Shown here: positions 28,965-38,026 of the stretch, piece after piece
Layout of the letters: every line of letters starts with the position of its first letter
Position numbering within the stretch: position 1 is the stretch's first letter
Assembly (NCBI GenBank): GCA_947628225.1
Contig: CANQYY010000014.1
Span: 1-61,937 of the forward strand
Reading direction: 5' to 3'
From: an uncultured Lachnospiraceae bacterium
GTDB lineage: Bacteria > Bacillota > Clostridia > Lachnospirales > Lachnospiraceae
Length of the DNA stretch: 61,937 nt
Position numbers and translations under genes: made by a program
Notes under the pieces: generated by a model
The model's input: only the letters and a program-made list of their open reading frames with translations
Told to the model about the DNA's origin: nothing
The model's database searches: none

Positions 28965-29250
28965 AAAAAAGAGCCCTGTCACTTCCGTTTTATCGGAAAG
29001 GGACAAGAGCTCTGAAAATTCTCCTGCGGTACCACCCAGTTTGATTACTTTGTAATCCACTCAACCATGCACTATCATGCACTCCTGATAATAACGGTTC
29101 AGGTTTCCGTCAGCGTCTACTTGCCATATGGCGTTCAAGCTGCCCTCCCGGGTCCATTCAATATCCACCTGCTATTGTCTTGCACCAACCGACAATTCTC
29201 TGTAAGCATGATCAATATCTACTACTCCCGGTCAACGGTTTTTTTATTCT
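28965..29250 (-). promoter_or_regulatory. tRNA-Trp T-box riboswitch leader of the trp operon
   Basis: Fills most of the 412-base gap before trpE. On the minus strand the T-box core GGGTGGTACCGCAGG lies at 29023-29037. It is followed by an intrinsic terminator (29013-28971) with six Ts (28970-28965). In the upstream stem I, GAATGGACC places a TGG codon at 29154-29156 as the candidate specifier, matching tRNA-Trp. Uncharged tRNA-Trp should favour the antiterminator and switch on trpEGDCFBA. Confidence 0.93.
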
Positions 29251-29256
29251 GATAAT

Positions 29257-29285
29257 AGTATACTCAGATTAACAAAAAAAGTCAA
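29257..29285 (-). promoter_or_regulatory. Promoter of the trp operon
   Basis: TTGACT (29280-29285) and TATACT (29257-29262) with a 17-base spacer on the minus strand, just after gpsA ends. Confidence 0.8.
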
Positions 29286-29296
29286 ATACTTTTTTC

Positions 29297-30310
29297 CTAA
29301 CCCTGCCACTTCAGGCTCTTATACTCGCTCACTTTATCCCGCACAAGCAGATCGCTGACTGCCTGTTCCGCCGATTTATTTTCAAACAGGATCGCATTGA
29401 TCTGCTCAACGATCGGCATCGTGACATGATGCTTGTTGGCAAGCGCCATCGCTGCCTTGGCGCAGTTTACTCCCTCGATCACCTGCTTGATCTCCGCCTT
29501 TGCCTCTTCTAAGGTCTTCCCTTTTCCGAGAAGATACCCGCAGTTATGATTCCGGCTGTGGGTGCTGGTACAGGTCACGATTAAATCTCCAATACCGGAA
29601 AGCCCGCAGAAAGTTTCCATCTTTCCGCCCAGTTCAATCCCCAATCTGGAAATCTCGGCAACTCCCCTCGTCATGAGCGCCGCCTTTGTATTATCTCCCA
29701 GTCCCATGCCGTCAAGGATTCCGGCAGCCAGGGCAATAACATTTTTTAATGCCCCGCCCAATTCAATGCCGATGATGTCCGGGCTTGTATAAACACGGAA
29801 ATATTTTCCCATAAAGACATCCTGGACAAAGGTTGCCGTTTTTTCTGTTTTGGCGCCTACTACAACTGTAGTAGGAACGCCCTTGGATACCTCCTCCGCA
29901 TGGCTGGGGCCGGAAAGTACAGCCACATCTGCCATAGGGAGCTCATCTTCCAGAATCTCACACAATGTCATTAATGTGCTTTCTTCAATTCCCTTTCCCA
30001 CATTGACAATAATCTGGCCTTTTTCAATATAGGGCCGCGCCTCCTTTGCCGTGGAGCGGACAAAGGGGGAGGCTACCGAGCAGACAATAATATCCTGATC
30101 TTTGCATGCCCGCTCTAAATTATCCTCTATCACAATACTGTCGGGGAGTTTTACCCCCGGCAGGCGTTCTACATGTTCCCTGTTGTTGCGGAGCATATCG
30201 ATTTCCGATGGGAGCTTCGACCAAAGTGTTACCTTATGCCCGTTATTTGCGCATAAAATGGCTAACGCCGTTCCCCAGCTTCCCGCTCCCAAAAAACTTA
30301 CCTTTTTCAT
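29297..30310 (-). CDS. gpsA: Glycerol-3-phosphate dehydrogenase (NAD(P)+)
   Basis: Reduces dihydroxyacetone phosphate to glycerol 3-phosphate for phospholipids. The 337-residue protein has the N-terminal GAGSWGTALAIL, the catalytic-lysine block ELGGALKNVIALAAGI, and TRGVAEISRLG. Its start codon immediately follows the plsY stop, so the next enzyme of the pathway is co-translated. Confidence 0.97.
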   Translation of the reverse strand: MKKVSFLGAGSWGTALAILCANNGHKVTLWSKLPSEIDMLRNNREHVERLPGVKLPDSIVIEDNLERACKDQDIIVCSVASPFVRSTAKEARPYIEKGQIIVNVGKGIEESTLMTLCEILEDELPMADVAVLSGPSHAEEVSKGVPTTVVVGAKTEKTATFVQDVFMGKYFRVYTSPDIIGIELGGALKNVIALAAGILDGMGLGDNTKAALMTRGVAEISRLGIELGGKMETFCGLSGIGDLIVTCTSTHSRNHNCGYLLGKGKTLEEAKAEIKQVIEGVNCAKAAMALANKHHVTMPIVEQINAILFENKSAEQAVSDLLVRDKVSEYKSLKWQG

Positions 30311-30985
30311 CTAACTGTTCTCCTTTTCTTTTTTCTCACCCAGTTTCCGCTCTGTTCCATTTAACAGGCGCCTGATATTTCCGGCATGTTTGATATAGGC
30401 AAGCCCCAGAAAAACAATGCTGATGCTGAGCAGCACCGGAAAATATCCGCTGTCCCGGTAACGCAGGACGGTATAGAGCGGAAAGCACCAGACGACAAGC
30501 AGCGAGCCAAGGGAAACATACCGCGTCACCCCCACTACCAAAATAAAAACAAGAAGCCCGATGCCAATCATAGCCGCTCCCGTCGCGGAATCCGAAGAGG
30601 ATGCCACAATAACCGCAGCCGATACCGCAATTCCCTTTCCTCCCTTAAATCCCAGATAAAAGGGGAAATTATGGCCGATCACGACGCCGAGTCCGGCAAA
30701 GAGGGTAAAAAGATAGGTCAGATCCGCCGGATACCCCATATAGGCGCAAAAGAGGAAACGGACCGCCAGCGTGGGAATAAAGGTCTTCAATAAATCTCCG
30801 GCAAAGGTCAGGCCTCCTCCCTTCGCCCCCATAGTCCGCAGCGCATTCGTCGTCCCAATGTTTCCGCTGCCCTGGGAACGGATGTCTGTGCCGTTCATTT
30901 TCCCCACAAAATATCCTGTCGAAAAACATCCAAAACCATATCCAATCACTAAAAAAAGAAATGCAAATAACGCTTCCTGTATCAT
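30311..30985 (-). CDS. plsY: Glycerol-3-phosphate acyltransferase
   Basis: Integral membrane enzyme that acylates glycerol 3-phosphate with acyl-phosphate, feeding PlsC. The 224-residue protein shows the three PlsY loops: GSGNIGTTNALRTMG, GHNFPFYLGFKGGKG and a C-terminal IKHAGNIRRLLNGTE. In operon with der (upstream) and gpsA (downstream). Confidence 0.97.
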   Translation of the reverse strand: MIQEALFAFLFLVIGYGFGCFSTGYFVGKMNGTDIRSQGSGNIGTTNALRTMGAKGGGLTFAGDLLKTFIPTLAVRFLFCAYMGYPADLTYLFTLFAGLGVVIGHNFPFYLGFKGGKGIAVSAAVIVASSSDSATGAAMIGIGLLVFILVVGVTRYVSLGSLLVVWCFPLYTVLRYRDSGYFPVLLSISIVFLGLAYIKHAGNIRRLLNGTERKLGEKKEKENS

Positions 30986-30988
30986 CGC

Positions 30989-32314
30989 CTACTCCTTTTC
31001 CTTTCTCTCCCGAATCAGTATGCGGATTGGCGTCCCGGCAAAGCCGAAGGTGTCGCGAATCCGGTTCTCAATATATCTCTGATAGGAAAAATGCATCAGT
31101 TCCTTTTTGTTGACAAACAGAACAAAGGTAGGCGGTCTGGTACTGACCTGTGTCATATAAAAAAGTTTCAGCCGCTTTCCTTTATCCGACGGCGGCTGCT
31201 GCATCGCCACTGCCTCCATCAAAATTTCATTTAGCACTCCCGTCTGGATTCTCAGGGAATGATTTTGTATTACAATCTCCAGTAAATCAAATATCTTCTT
31301 CGTCCGCTGCCCGGTCAGGGCGGAAATAAATATAATCTCCGCATAGGGGACAAAGGACAGAATATCCCGTATCCTCTTTGTAAATTCCTTAACGGTAGAA
31401 TTATCCTTTTCCACGGCATCCCATTTGTTTACGGCAATAATCAGCCCCCGTCCCCGGTCGTGGGCAATGCCCGCAATTTTAGCATCCTGCTCGGTCACTC
31501 CCTCGGTAGCGTCAATCATAAGAATCACCACATCGGAACGCTCAATGGCGGCCACTGTACGGATAATGCTATACCGTTCAATATCCTCTTTCACTTTGCT
31601 CTTTCGGCGCAGTCCCGCCGTATCAATAAAAATATATTCCGTGTCCTGATACAGGAGCTTCGTATCAATCGCATCACGGGTCGTTCCGGCAATGTCAGAT
31701 ACAATAACCCGTTCCTCTCCCAGCAGTTTATTGATCAGGGAAGATTTTCCGGCATTCGGTTTCCCCACTATCGCAACCTTCGGACATTCCTCCTCTTCCT
31801 CCTGAAAATTACTGACATCCAGATTAGAAACCACGGCATCCAGCATATCGCCAATGCCCCGTCTGGAAGAAGCGGATACCGGATAGGGTTCCCCCATTCC
31901 CAGATTATAAAACTCATATACATCCGGCATATATTTCTGAAAATCATCTACCTTATTCACAACAAGGATAACCGGCTTTCCGGATTTCCGCAGCATATCC
32001 GCCACTTTATAATCCGCATCCAAAAGCCCCTGCCTGACATCCACAAGGAATAAGATTAAATCCGCCGTATCAATCGCGATATTTGCCTGCTCGCGCATAT
32101 GGATCAGCATCTTGTCTTTACTGTCCATCTCAATCCCGCCGGTGTCAATCAGGGAAAAACTGTGGTTCAGCCATGTAATATCGGCATAGATACGGTCCCT
32201 TGTCACTCCCGGATAATCTTTTACAATCGATATTTTTTCTCCGGCTAATGCATTAAATAACGTCGATTTCCCGACATTGGGACGACCAACAATAGCAAGT
32301 ATCGGTTTACTCAT
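30989..32314 (-). CDS. der: Ribosome biogenesis GTPase Der (EngA)
   Basis: Double GTPase needed for 50S subunit maturation. The 441-residue protein has two G domains with Walker [10 protein letters not shown] (residues about 8-16) and GKPNAGKSS (about 185), NKVD and NKWD specificity motifs, and the C-terminal KH-like domain. AGGAGG precedes the start. Confidence 0.98.
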   Translation of the reverse strand: MSKPILAIVGRPNVGKSTLFNALAGEKISIVKDYPGVTRDRIYADITWLNHSFSLIDTGGIEMDSKDKMLIHMREQANIAIDTADLILFLVDVRQGLLDADYKVADMLRKSGKPVILVVNKVDDFQKYMPDVYEFYNLGMGEPYPVSASSRRGIGDMLDAVVSNLDVSNFQEEEEECPKVAIVGKPNAGKSSLINKLLGEERVIVSDIAGTTRDAIDTKLLYQDTEYIFIDTAGLRRKSKVKEDIERYSIIRTVAAIERSDVVILMIDATEGVTEQDAKIAGIAHDRGRGLIIAVNKWDAVEKDNSTVKEFTKRIRDILSFVPYAEIIFISALTGQRTKKIFDLLEIVIQNHSLRIQTGVLNEILMEAVAMQQPPSDKGKRLKLFYMTQVSTRPPTFVLFVNKKELMHFSYQRYIENRIRDTFGFAGTPIRILIRERKEKE

Positions 32315-32391
32315 ATTATCCTCCTGTATCTATACACAATATCTCCGTTTTTTCCATGTCTTTTCCATTATACTTCCTTTACCGCAAGAAA

Positions 32392-32763
32392 TCAAGACGG
32401 CATCTGCCCGGTATAGGAAAAAGCATTTTTTATCACCCTAAGCTGTTTCCCTATTATAAATACTACGTCAAAACGCACCGGACTATCCAAAGGGAATTTC
32501 TTTTCCCTCATGTAATATTCGGCGCCCCGGCATATCCGTCTTATTTTTTTCAGGGAAATGGTACCTTCGCTTCCTCCATACCGGTCGTTTTCCCGGTACT
32601 TGATTTCAACAAAGCAAAGGTACCCGCCCTCTTTTGCCACAATATCCAGTTCCGAAAAAGCGCACCGGTAATTTCTGTCAAGAATTTCATACCCGTTTCT
32701 CTCTAAAAATTCCGCCGCTTCCCGCTCCTTTTCCCATCCCAGTTTACGCCTGTTCTTATTAAT
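32392..32763 (-). CDS. YraN-family (UPF0102) endonuclease-like protein, apparent ATT start
   Basis: Reading the frame upstream of the nearest GTG gives a full 123-residue YraN protein: INKNRRKLGWEKEREAAEF, then RNYRCAFSELDIVAKEGG, then FVEIKYREN and PVRFDVV. These are the landmarks of the family's restriction-endonuclease-like fold. The expected MNKR-type N-terminus aligns with an ATT codon at 32763, and no ATG, GTG or TTG lies between the upstream in-frame stop and an internal GTG at 32640 that would cut off the first third. GAGGGG and GGGG runs precede the ATT. It follows the FlhB-like gene by 16 bases, as in other Firmicutes. Use of ATT is inferred. Confidence 0.75.
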   Translation of the reverse strand: MNKNRRKLGWEKEREAAEFLERNGYEILDRNYRCAFSELDIVAKEGGYLCFVEIKYRENDRYGGSEGTISLKKIRRICRGAEYYMREKKFPLDSPVRFDVVFIIGKQLRVIKNAFSYTGQMPS

Positions 32764-32779
32764 CTTTTCCCCGTCCCCT

Positions 32780-33067
32780 CTATTTATCCATTTTAATTTT
32801 ACTTTGTATGCGGTCCATGCTATCTACAAAAACCAATACCTCCGCGACAATCGAATATAACTCCGGCGGGATATATTCTCCGATATCCAGCACCGAAAGA
32901 GAACGAGCCAGCTTTTCATCTTTATGTACCGGCACATTCGCTTCTTTCGCCACATCAATGATTTTTTCTGCCAGAATCCCCTTGCCGGCGGCAACAACCT
33001 TCGGCGCCTGCTCTCCCGGCGAATATTCCAGGGCAACTGCTGTCTTTTTCTCTTTTTTCTCTGCCAT
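32780..33067 (-). CDS. Orphan FlhB C-terminal-domain protein (YlqH-like)
   Basis: A 95-residue cytoplasmic protein matching only the cytoplasmic domain of the FlhB/YscU export switch (ALEYSPGEQAPKVVAAGKG, then VPVHKDEKLARSLSVLDIGEYIPPELY). It has no membrane part and no NPTH autocleavage site. This is the YlqH type found beside rnhB in many Firmicutes; its job is not known and it need not be flagellar. AAGGAT precedes the ATG. Confidence 0.9.
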   Translation of the reverse strand: MAEKKEKKTAVALEYSPGEQAPKVVAAGKGILAEKIIDVAKEANVPVHKDEKLARSLSVLDIGEYIPPELYSIVAEVLVFVDSMDRIQSKIKMDK

Positions 33068-33082
33068 TTCATCAAATCCTTA

Positions 33083-33841
33083 CTACACATAATTATGGAT
33101 AAAAGTATGCCGGTGGATTGGACACGGCCCATATTTTTTCAACGCTTCCCTGTGCGACAGGGAGCCGTAACCCTTATTACTTTCAAAGCCGTATTCCGGG
33201 TAGAGCCGGGCATATTCCTCCATTAACCGGTCCCGCGTTACCTTCGCCATAATACTGGCGGCTGCGATCGAAAGACTCCTGCCGTCCCCTTTTATGATCC
33301 CGATCTGTTTGATGGCGACCCGGGGAATCGTTACGGCATCGTTCAGCAGCAAATCCGGCACTACCTCCAAATCCTCTATGGCATGCTGCATCGCCTCGTA
33401 GGTTGCCTGCAGGATATTAATCTCATCGATCCGCGCCGGGGAACTCATCCCTATCCCGATGCTGACCGCCTTTTCCTTTATTTCATCAAAAAGCGCCTCT
33501 CTTTTTTTTGCGCTGACCTGTTTGGAATCATTCAACCCCTTTATTTTCAGACCGGCGGGAAGTACTACGGCGCCTGCTACCACCGGGCCGGCAAAGGGCC
33601 CCCGCCCCGCCTCGTCAATGCCGCAGATACAGGTATACTCGTTTCCGTATTTTTTCTCAAATTCCAGCATCTTTTCCAGGCGCCTTTCTTCCTTTTCTTC
33701 TGCCAGCAATTTCTTCCGGTAACGTTTAATCAGTTCCTGCACTCCGGCACGCTCATCTTTCTCATATTGCGAAAAAAGAGCATGCCACTGCTCTTTTTCC
33801 GCTTTCGCAAACAAGTCTTTTATCTCCTGAATCTTTTCCAT
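33083..33841 (-). CDS. rnhB: Ribonuclease HII
   Basis: Removes RNA from RNA-DNA hybrids and misincorporated ribonucleotides. At 252 residues it carries an N-terminal extension of about 70 residues, as usual in Firmicutes. The catalytic core follows: CGIDEAGRGPFAGPVVAGAV (DEAGRG), LNDSKQVSAKKR, and SIAAASIMAKVTRD. It is followed by the FlhB-like gene after 15 bases. Confidence 0.97.
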   Translation of the reverse strand: MEKIQEIKDLFAKAEKEQWHALFSQYEKDERAGVQELIKRYRKKLLAEEKEERRLEKMLEFEKKYGNEYTCICGIDEAGRGPFAGPVVAGAVVLPAGLKIKGLNDSKQVSAKKREALFDEIKEKAVSIGIGMSSPARIDEINILQATYEAMQHAIEDLEVVPDLLLNDAVTIPRVAIKQIGIIKGDGRSLSIAAASIMAKVTRDRLMEEYARLYPEYGFESNKGYGSLSHREALKKYGPCPIHRHTFIHNYV

Positions 33842-33872
33842 ATAATCTCCCCGGTATTCCGTCTTTTTGCCT

Positions 33873-36800
33873 TTATTCCAGATTAAATAAAATCCGCTCC
33901 GATATTTCTACGGCGTTCGTTATTTTGGCACCGAGGGTAGAAACCTTAGACTTCTTTTCCACATACTTGCGCCCTTGGGTGACTAACTGGATCATGCTGT
34001 TTCCCTTCTGCCAATCCGCGCGCCGATACGGCACATAGAAGGTCAGGGAGCCGTTCGCCGGGACACGATAGCCTTTTACCGGATTCTGGTCATTAATATC
34101 TCTTATGTCCTCCTGTGACAGTTCCGTACTCTTTTCTTTTGTCTTTCTCGGCGTCAGTGTAATTCCCTCTGCGTCCTCTTCATTCTCTACCAGCTTTAAC
34201 GACCTAAGAATGCCATCCTCATTATTCGTATTGGAAATCGTAAGTTTGACAAATAAGGTTTTATCATCCGGATTGCCGTAATCGGCATCCTTATTATAAT
34301 CAATTAAAACCAGCGCATCGGATAACTTCTGATATTCCTTCCTGCACTGCTCCACCTTTATGGTCAGAGGCTCCACGGCAGGAGTCTGCTTATTCATGAT
34401 CTGATAAGCCGTATCCATGGCGCGGTTCAAGCTGCCGGAGCCTTCGGCGGCTCCCAGTAATGTGGAGTGATTCGTGTCGGAATTACTGTCGCCGTGTACT
34501 ATGCCGACATTTTTCCCATCATATCCGTCGCTTCCGCTGTGATGGTCCGCCACTCCGTCATGGAACACATCCGCATTGGAATCAAAGAAGGATTCCAGAT
34601 ACCCATATTTCACATAAACATCTTTATCCGCCGCCACCTGATTTCCACTGCTCAATTTGATTTCCGGCGGATAAAAGGTCCACAGATTCCACAGATAGAA
34701 GCAGGTCTTTTTCTCCTCGTCTGTCAGCTCAGTTTCTCCGCACACCGCATCTTCTACCAGTTTCCGCTCATAATAGCCGGTGGAAGACGCTGTATTTTTC
34801 TTTGCTCCCTTTAAGGCGTCCGGATTCAGGGCGATTGTCTGCAGCTTCGGCAGAATATCGTCGTAGAAGGTTCTCTCATAGCCGCCATCGCTTTTTTTCG
34901 CCAGCATGTCAAACTGCACCGTCAGAAGATACAGTTTTGCCATATTATTCAGGCTGCCCTTCGAGTCAATATGGCGGGATATGACGTCATCTGTCACATA
35001 CATATGGGTATTATCCGTTCCGTCCACCCCTTTATTTACCATATCTCCAAGCCCCTGCGTCAGCATGAGCGGCAGATTCGGATTATTGCACAAGCGGTTA
35101 AGAATCTTATAACAGGACGCCCAGTCTAAATCATTTTCATCAAAATTCTTCATGTCCTCCGCAGAAAAGGTATAGTCCGTATCCCCCTTAATATATTTGT
35201 GATACATCTCATACACATTTTCAATCCCGTCGGTTTCTTCGTCATAAGAGCCCACATAAAACATATCCGCCCGCTCAACGATATCCAGGGTTTCCGGCGT
35301 GTCATCCCGGACGGCTTCATTAATTTCCTCCGGAGTCATGGCAATGACCTGCATATTAAAATCATTGCACTCCTCCTCATTATCAAAGGTAAAGAGCATC
35401 CGCTTCAGTATATCATTTGTCCTCAATCCATAATAGTTAAAACTGTAAATCATCTTATTATATTGATAGACATAAAACGTCACCGCCTTACCATACTTAA
35501 ATTGGTAACGGTCGCAGCTGATCTCAAGGCCCCAGCTGCTGAAATCCTGGCAGGCAAAATATCCGCCGACCAGATCCTCCGCCGAATAATCCTTCGGCTG
35601 GGTAAATGGGTCTGTCAGCTTATCATAATCTTTGCGCTGGCTCAGGGGGAATGCGTCCGCCGGCAGCGTTTCACTGTAAATCCACTGATTTTTCTCCGGA
35701 TCCTCGTTTTTTTCAAATTTCGCCCACGCGCCTCCATCGGATATGCCTACCTCTTTGGCATAGAAATCTCCTTTTCCCATGCCGACATTAATCATATAGC
35801 CATTTTCCTTTTTTTCTACCTTTCCCTTCGCTGTTGTAACGGTCCAGTTTTCATCATCCTGAAGCGCTTTCGCAGAAATTGTATCGCCGTTTTTATCTTT
35901 TTGGAAAAAAGCGGGGTATTTTTTAGCGAACTCGGAAACAACGGTATTCTCATCAATGGATTCTTTTACATCCAACTCGCTGATTTCCACATTGTATCCC
36001 GCCGAGTAATTTGTCTGTTTATTCCATTTCGCGCTATCCTGCAATTCTCCCTGCTTCACAATGCCGCCGTTCTTATCAAGGAGATTGCCCTCTTTATCCG
36101 TAGAAAACGCATCCGGATATTTTTTTACGAGCTCTCCGATTGGAAGATCCTCATCCCCCTTCTCAATTTCAGCAGATGAGATTTCCAGCTCATGGGCATA
36201 TCGGGCGCTTTTTTCCCAGTTCTTATTATCTTTTATTACCGCTTCCCAGGTCCCTTTCCGGAGAGAATCATCCGAAGGAAACAAAGCGCTGAAATTCTGC
36301 TCCAAATCAGCCATATTGCCGTAGCCATTATTATAAATCCCTTTAAATCCGGACGGACTGTACCCTGCCTTCTCAATATCATCATCAGAAAAATCATAGG
36401 TATAAAGTTTATCGATTTCCACTAACGGTTTTGCCTCGGTTTTTTCCCCTTTTCCAAATTTATAAATATTGTATGAGTATCGGCAGAACCATTCGCCCAC
36501 ACTGTTATGGAGATTAAAATCCACTAAATTCCTGTACCAGATAAAACTATTCCCTTTGGCATCGCTGGCATCAATACCGATTTTGACCACATCCAGCGGA
36601 TAGTTTTTATCCTTCCCGTTCATATATACCATCTGCTGCTGGGCATGCTCCGGTACAATCTCCAACAGCAGAAAAGGATTCGTTTTACTTCCCTTTTGTC
36701 CCTTTGCCTCGGGCACTCCGTCTAACGGCTCCTTTTCACTTCCCTGGCTTCCCTTTTGATTTCCCCCCTCGTTTGTCACGAAGGTAAGGCTGGAAGTATT

Positions 36801-36932
36801 ACCGGCGGGCTCCCCGGTCACATATGGTTTTTCCGGAATAAACTGTCCGAAAACATTGGTTCCTGATATGGCAAAAAAGCCTACCGTGCAGATAAGCGTC
36901 AGCCCCAAAGTCAATCCCACATACTTTCTCAT
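33873..36932 (-). CDS. Large secreted protein of the type IV pilus cluster (DUF5057-like N-terminus)
   Basis: A 1019-residue protein with an N-terminal hydrophobic signal or anchor (about 4-24). A Gly/Ser/Lys-rich stretch follows, then PFLLLEIVPEHAQQQMVYMNG (about 85-105), which resembles the opening of DUF5057 proteins. The remainder is Asp/Lys/Tyr-rich with no catalytic motif I recognise; the last 130 residues look like a beta-sandwich (LKLVENEEDAEGITLTPR, VPANGSLTFYVPY). It has no LPXTG or pilin signature. As last gene of the pilus operon, an adhesin or pilus-associated surface factor is the best guess. Start 36932 has AAAGGA ahead; a closer ATG at 36947 does not. Confidence 0.6.
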   Translation of the reverse strand: MRKYVGLTLGLTLICTVGFFAISGTNVFGQFIPEKPYVTGEPAGNTSSLTFVTNEGGNQKGSQGSEKEPLDGVPEAKGQKGSKTNPFLLLEIVPEHAQQQMVYMNGKDKNYPLDVVKIGIDASDAKGNSFIWYRNLVDFNLHNSVGEWFCRYSYNIYKFGKGEKTEAKPLVEIDKLYTYDFSDDDIEKAGYSPSGFKGIYNNGYGNMADLEQNFSALFPSDDSLRKGTWEAVIKDNKNWEKSARYAHELEISSAEIEKGDEDLPIGELVKKYPDAFSTDKEGNLLDKNGGIVKQGELQDSAKWNKQTNYSAGYNVEISELDVKESIDENTVVSEFAKKYPAFFQKDKNGDTISAKALQDDENWTVTTAKGKVEKKENGYMINVGMGKGDFYAKEVGISDGGAWAKFEKNEDPEKNQWIYSETLPADAFPLSQRKDYDKLTDPFTQPKDYSAEDLVGGYFACQDFSSWGLEISCDRYQFKYGKAVTFYVYQYNKMIYSFNYYGLRTNDILKRMLFTFDNEEECNDFNMQVIAMTPEEINEAVRDDTPETLDIVERADMFYVGSYDEETDGIENVYEMYHKYIKGDTDYTFSAEDMKNFDENDLDWASCYKILNRLCNNPNLPLMLTQGLGDMVNKGVDGTDNTHMYVTDDVISRHIDSKGSLNNMAKLYLLTVQFDMLAKKSDGGYERTFYDDILPKLQTIALNPDALKGAKKNTASSTGYYERKLVEDAVCGETELTDEEKKTCFYLWNLWTFYPPEIKLSSGNQVAADKDVYVKYGYLESFFDSNADVFHDGVADHHSGSDGYDGKNVGIVHGDSNSDTNHSTLLGAAEGSGSLNRAMDTAYQIMNKQTPAVEPLTIKVEQCRKEYQKLSDALVLIDYNKDADYGNPDDKTLFVKLTISNTNNEDGILRSLKLVENEEDAEGITLTPRKTKEKSTELSQEDIRDINDQNPVKGYRVPANGSLTFYVPYRRADWQKGNSMIQLVTQGRKYVEKKSKVSTLGAKITNAVEISERILFNLE

Positions 36933-36961
36933 CCGATTTCCTTTCATATCAGCGCCCCCTT

Positions 36962-37483
36962 TTACTGATTCCTCATATAAACATCTTTGGTACAGGTAAA
37001 TTCAGAAACATCATCTTTCATTTTAATCTCAATATGCAAAAGCTTATTGCCGGTATCTGCATTTACATTTGGCGTACAGGTAAAACTTTCTACATGATCT
37101 GCCAGTAAATGGTTTTTATCCGCCGTCAGCGCCGCCGGATCCACTTCGGATTCCCTGGCAAAATACAGGCCGTTATCCTTATGCCAGTACAGGAGATTTT
37201 CCGTCGCGCTCACCGTTCCGTCTATCCCAATGGAATCCTTTTGTACCGTCAGGATTTTCCCGGCATCATCCCAGGTAATATTGCTGGCTTCTGTCACATA
37301 GCTGGAAATATGATTGGTGGCATCCTTCGCCTGATCCTGCAGGGCAACCTTTGCCTGAGTCAGATTCATATTATGGGTGCCATAGCCAAGCAGCGCAATA
37401 ACGGATATCATGACAATGGAAGATATTGCCATGGCAATCAGCATCTCTACCATTGAAAATCCTTCCTTATTCCATTCTTTCAC
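36962..37483 (-). CDS. Type IV pilin-like protein (minor pilin)
   Basis: A 173-residue prepilin. It has a short charged leader MKEWNKEG, cleavage expected before FSMVEMLIAMAISSIVMISV, with Glu at +5, then one hydrophobic helix and a globular C-terminal domain. It starts at GTG with AAGGCGG upstream. Resembles PilW-type minor pilins by position. Confidence 0.88.
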   Translation of the reverse strand: MKEWNKEGFSMVEMLIAMAISSIVMISVIALLGYGTHNMNLTQAKVALQDQAKDATNHISSYVTEASNITWDDAGKILTVQKDSIGIDGTVSATENLLYWHKDNGLYFARESEVDPAALTADKNHLLADHVESFTCTPNVNADTGNKLLHIEIKMKDDVSEFTCTKDVYMRNQ

Positions 37484-37500
37484 AATATCACCGCCTTATC

Positions 37501-37998
37501 CTATTCCATATAATGCTTTCCGGTATCCCATACCAGTTTGATCCGGTAATGGGAGCCATTACTTGCCGAAACATCAATCTGTTTGGAGCCATGGGTAAAA
37601 GCGCCGTCCTTTTTCCGCACGGAAAAACGAACGTCTGAACCGTCAGACATCTCCGTTCCGTCGCAGGAAACCGTCACCGTGCTTTTCCCAATCTCTTTTC
37701 CGGAGCCATCCGGCGAAAAAGAGCTCTCCTCATCCTCAGAAGTATAATGGATATAATAGCTTCCGTCATATTCGTATAAATGCATGTAAATCTTTTTATT
37801 TTTCGCCATATTTTCTGCCTTTAAATCCGACAGCCCGCTGTTAATGGCATTTGCCACCCCTTTGGCGTCCGCCGTGCGCAGATAGCCAAAACCGAAAGCA
37901 GCTAAGCCGGTCAAAATTGCTATGATAGAAATGGTTATAATCAGCTCTACCAAAGAAAAACCGTCTTTTTTCCCTAACGCCTTTTTCATATCCGGCAT
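37501..37998 (-). CDS. Type IV pilin-like protein (minor pilin, GspH/FimT-like)
   Basis: About 165 residues. The leader ends KKDG, followed by FSLVELIITISIIAILTGL (class III signal with Glu5). The C-terminal domain contains a repeated Ser/Tyr-rich strand pattern. The start is placed at ATG 37998, eight bases after GGAGG, rather than at the GTG at 38007 that overlaps the site. Confidence 0.9.
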   Translation of the reverse strand: MPDMKKALGKKDGFSLVELIITISIIAILTGLAAFGFGYLRTADAKGVANAINSGLSDLKAENMAKNKKIYMHLYEYDGSYYIHYTSEDEESSFSPDGSGKEIGKSTVTVSCDGTEMSDGSDVRFSVRKKDGAFTHGSKQIDVSASNGSHYRIKLVWDTGKHYME

Positions 37999-38026
37999 AT
38001 CTGCCACCTCCTAACCAATGCCTGTA

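Noticed and set aside
35199..36179. 326-codon open frame on the plus strand
   Set aside because: It lies wholly antisense to the 1019-residue pilus-cluster protein, has no ribosome site and reads as low-complexity Ile/Leu/Arg sequence typical of an antisense shadow.
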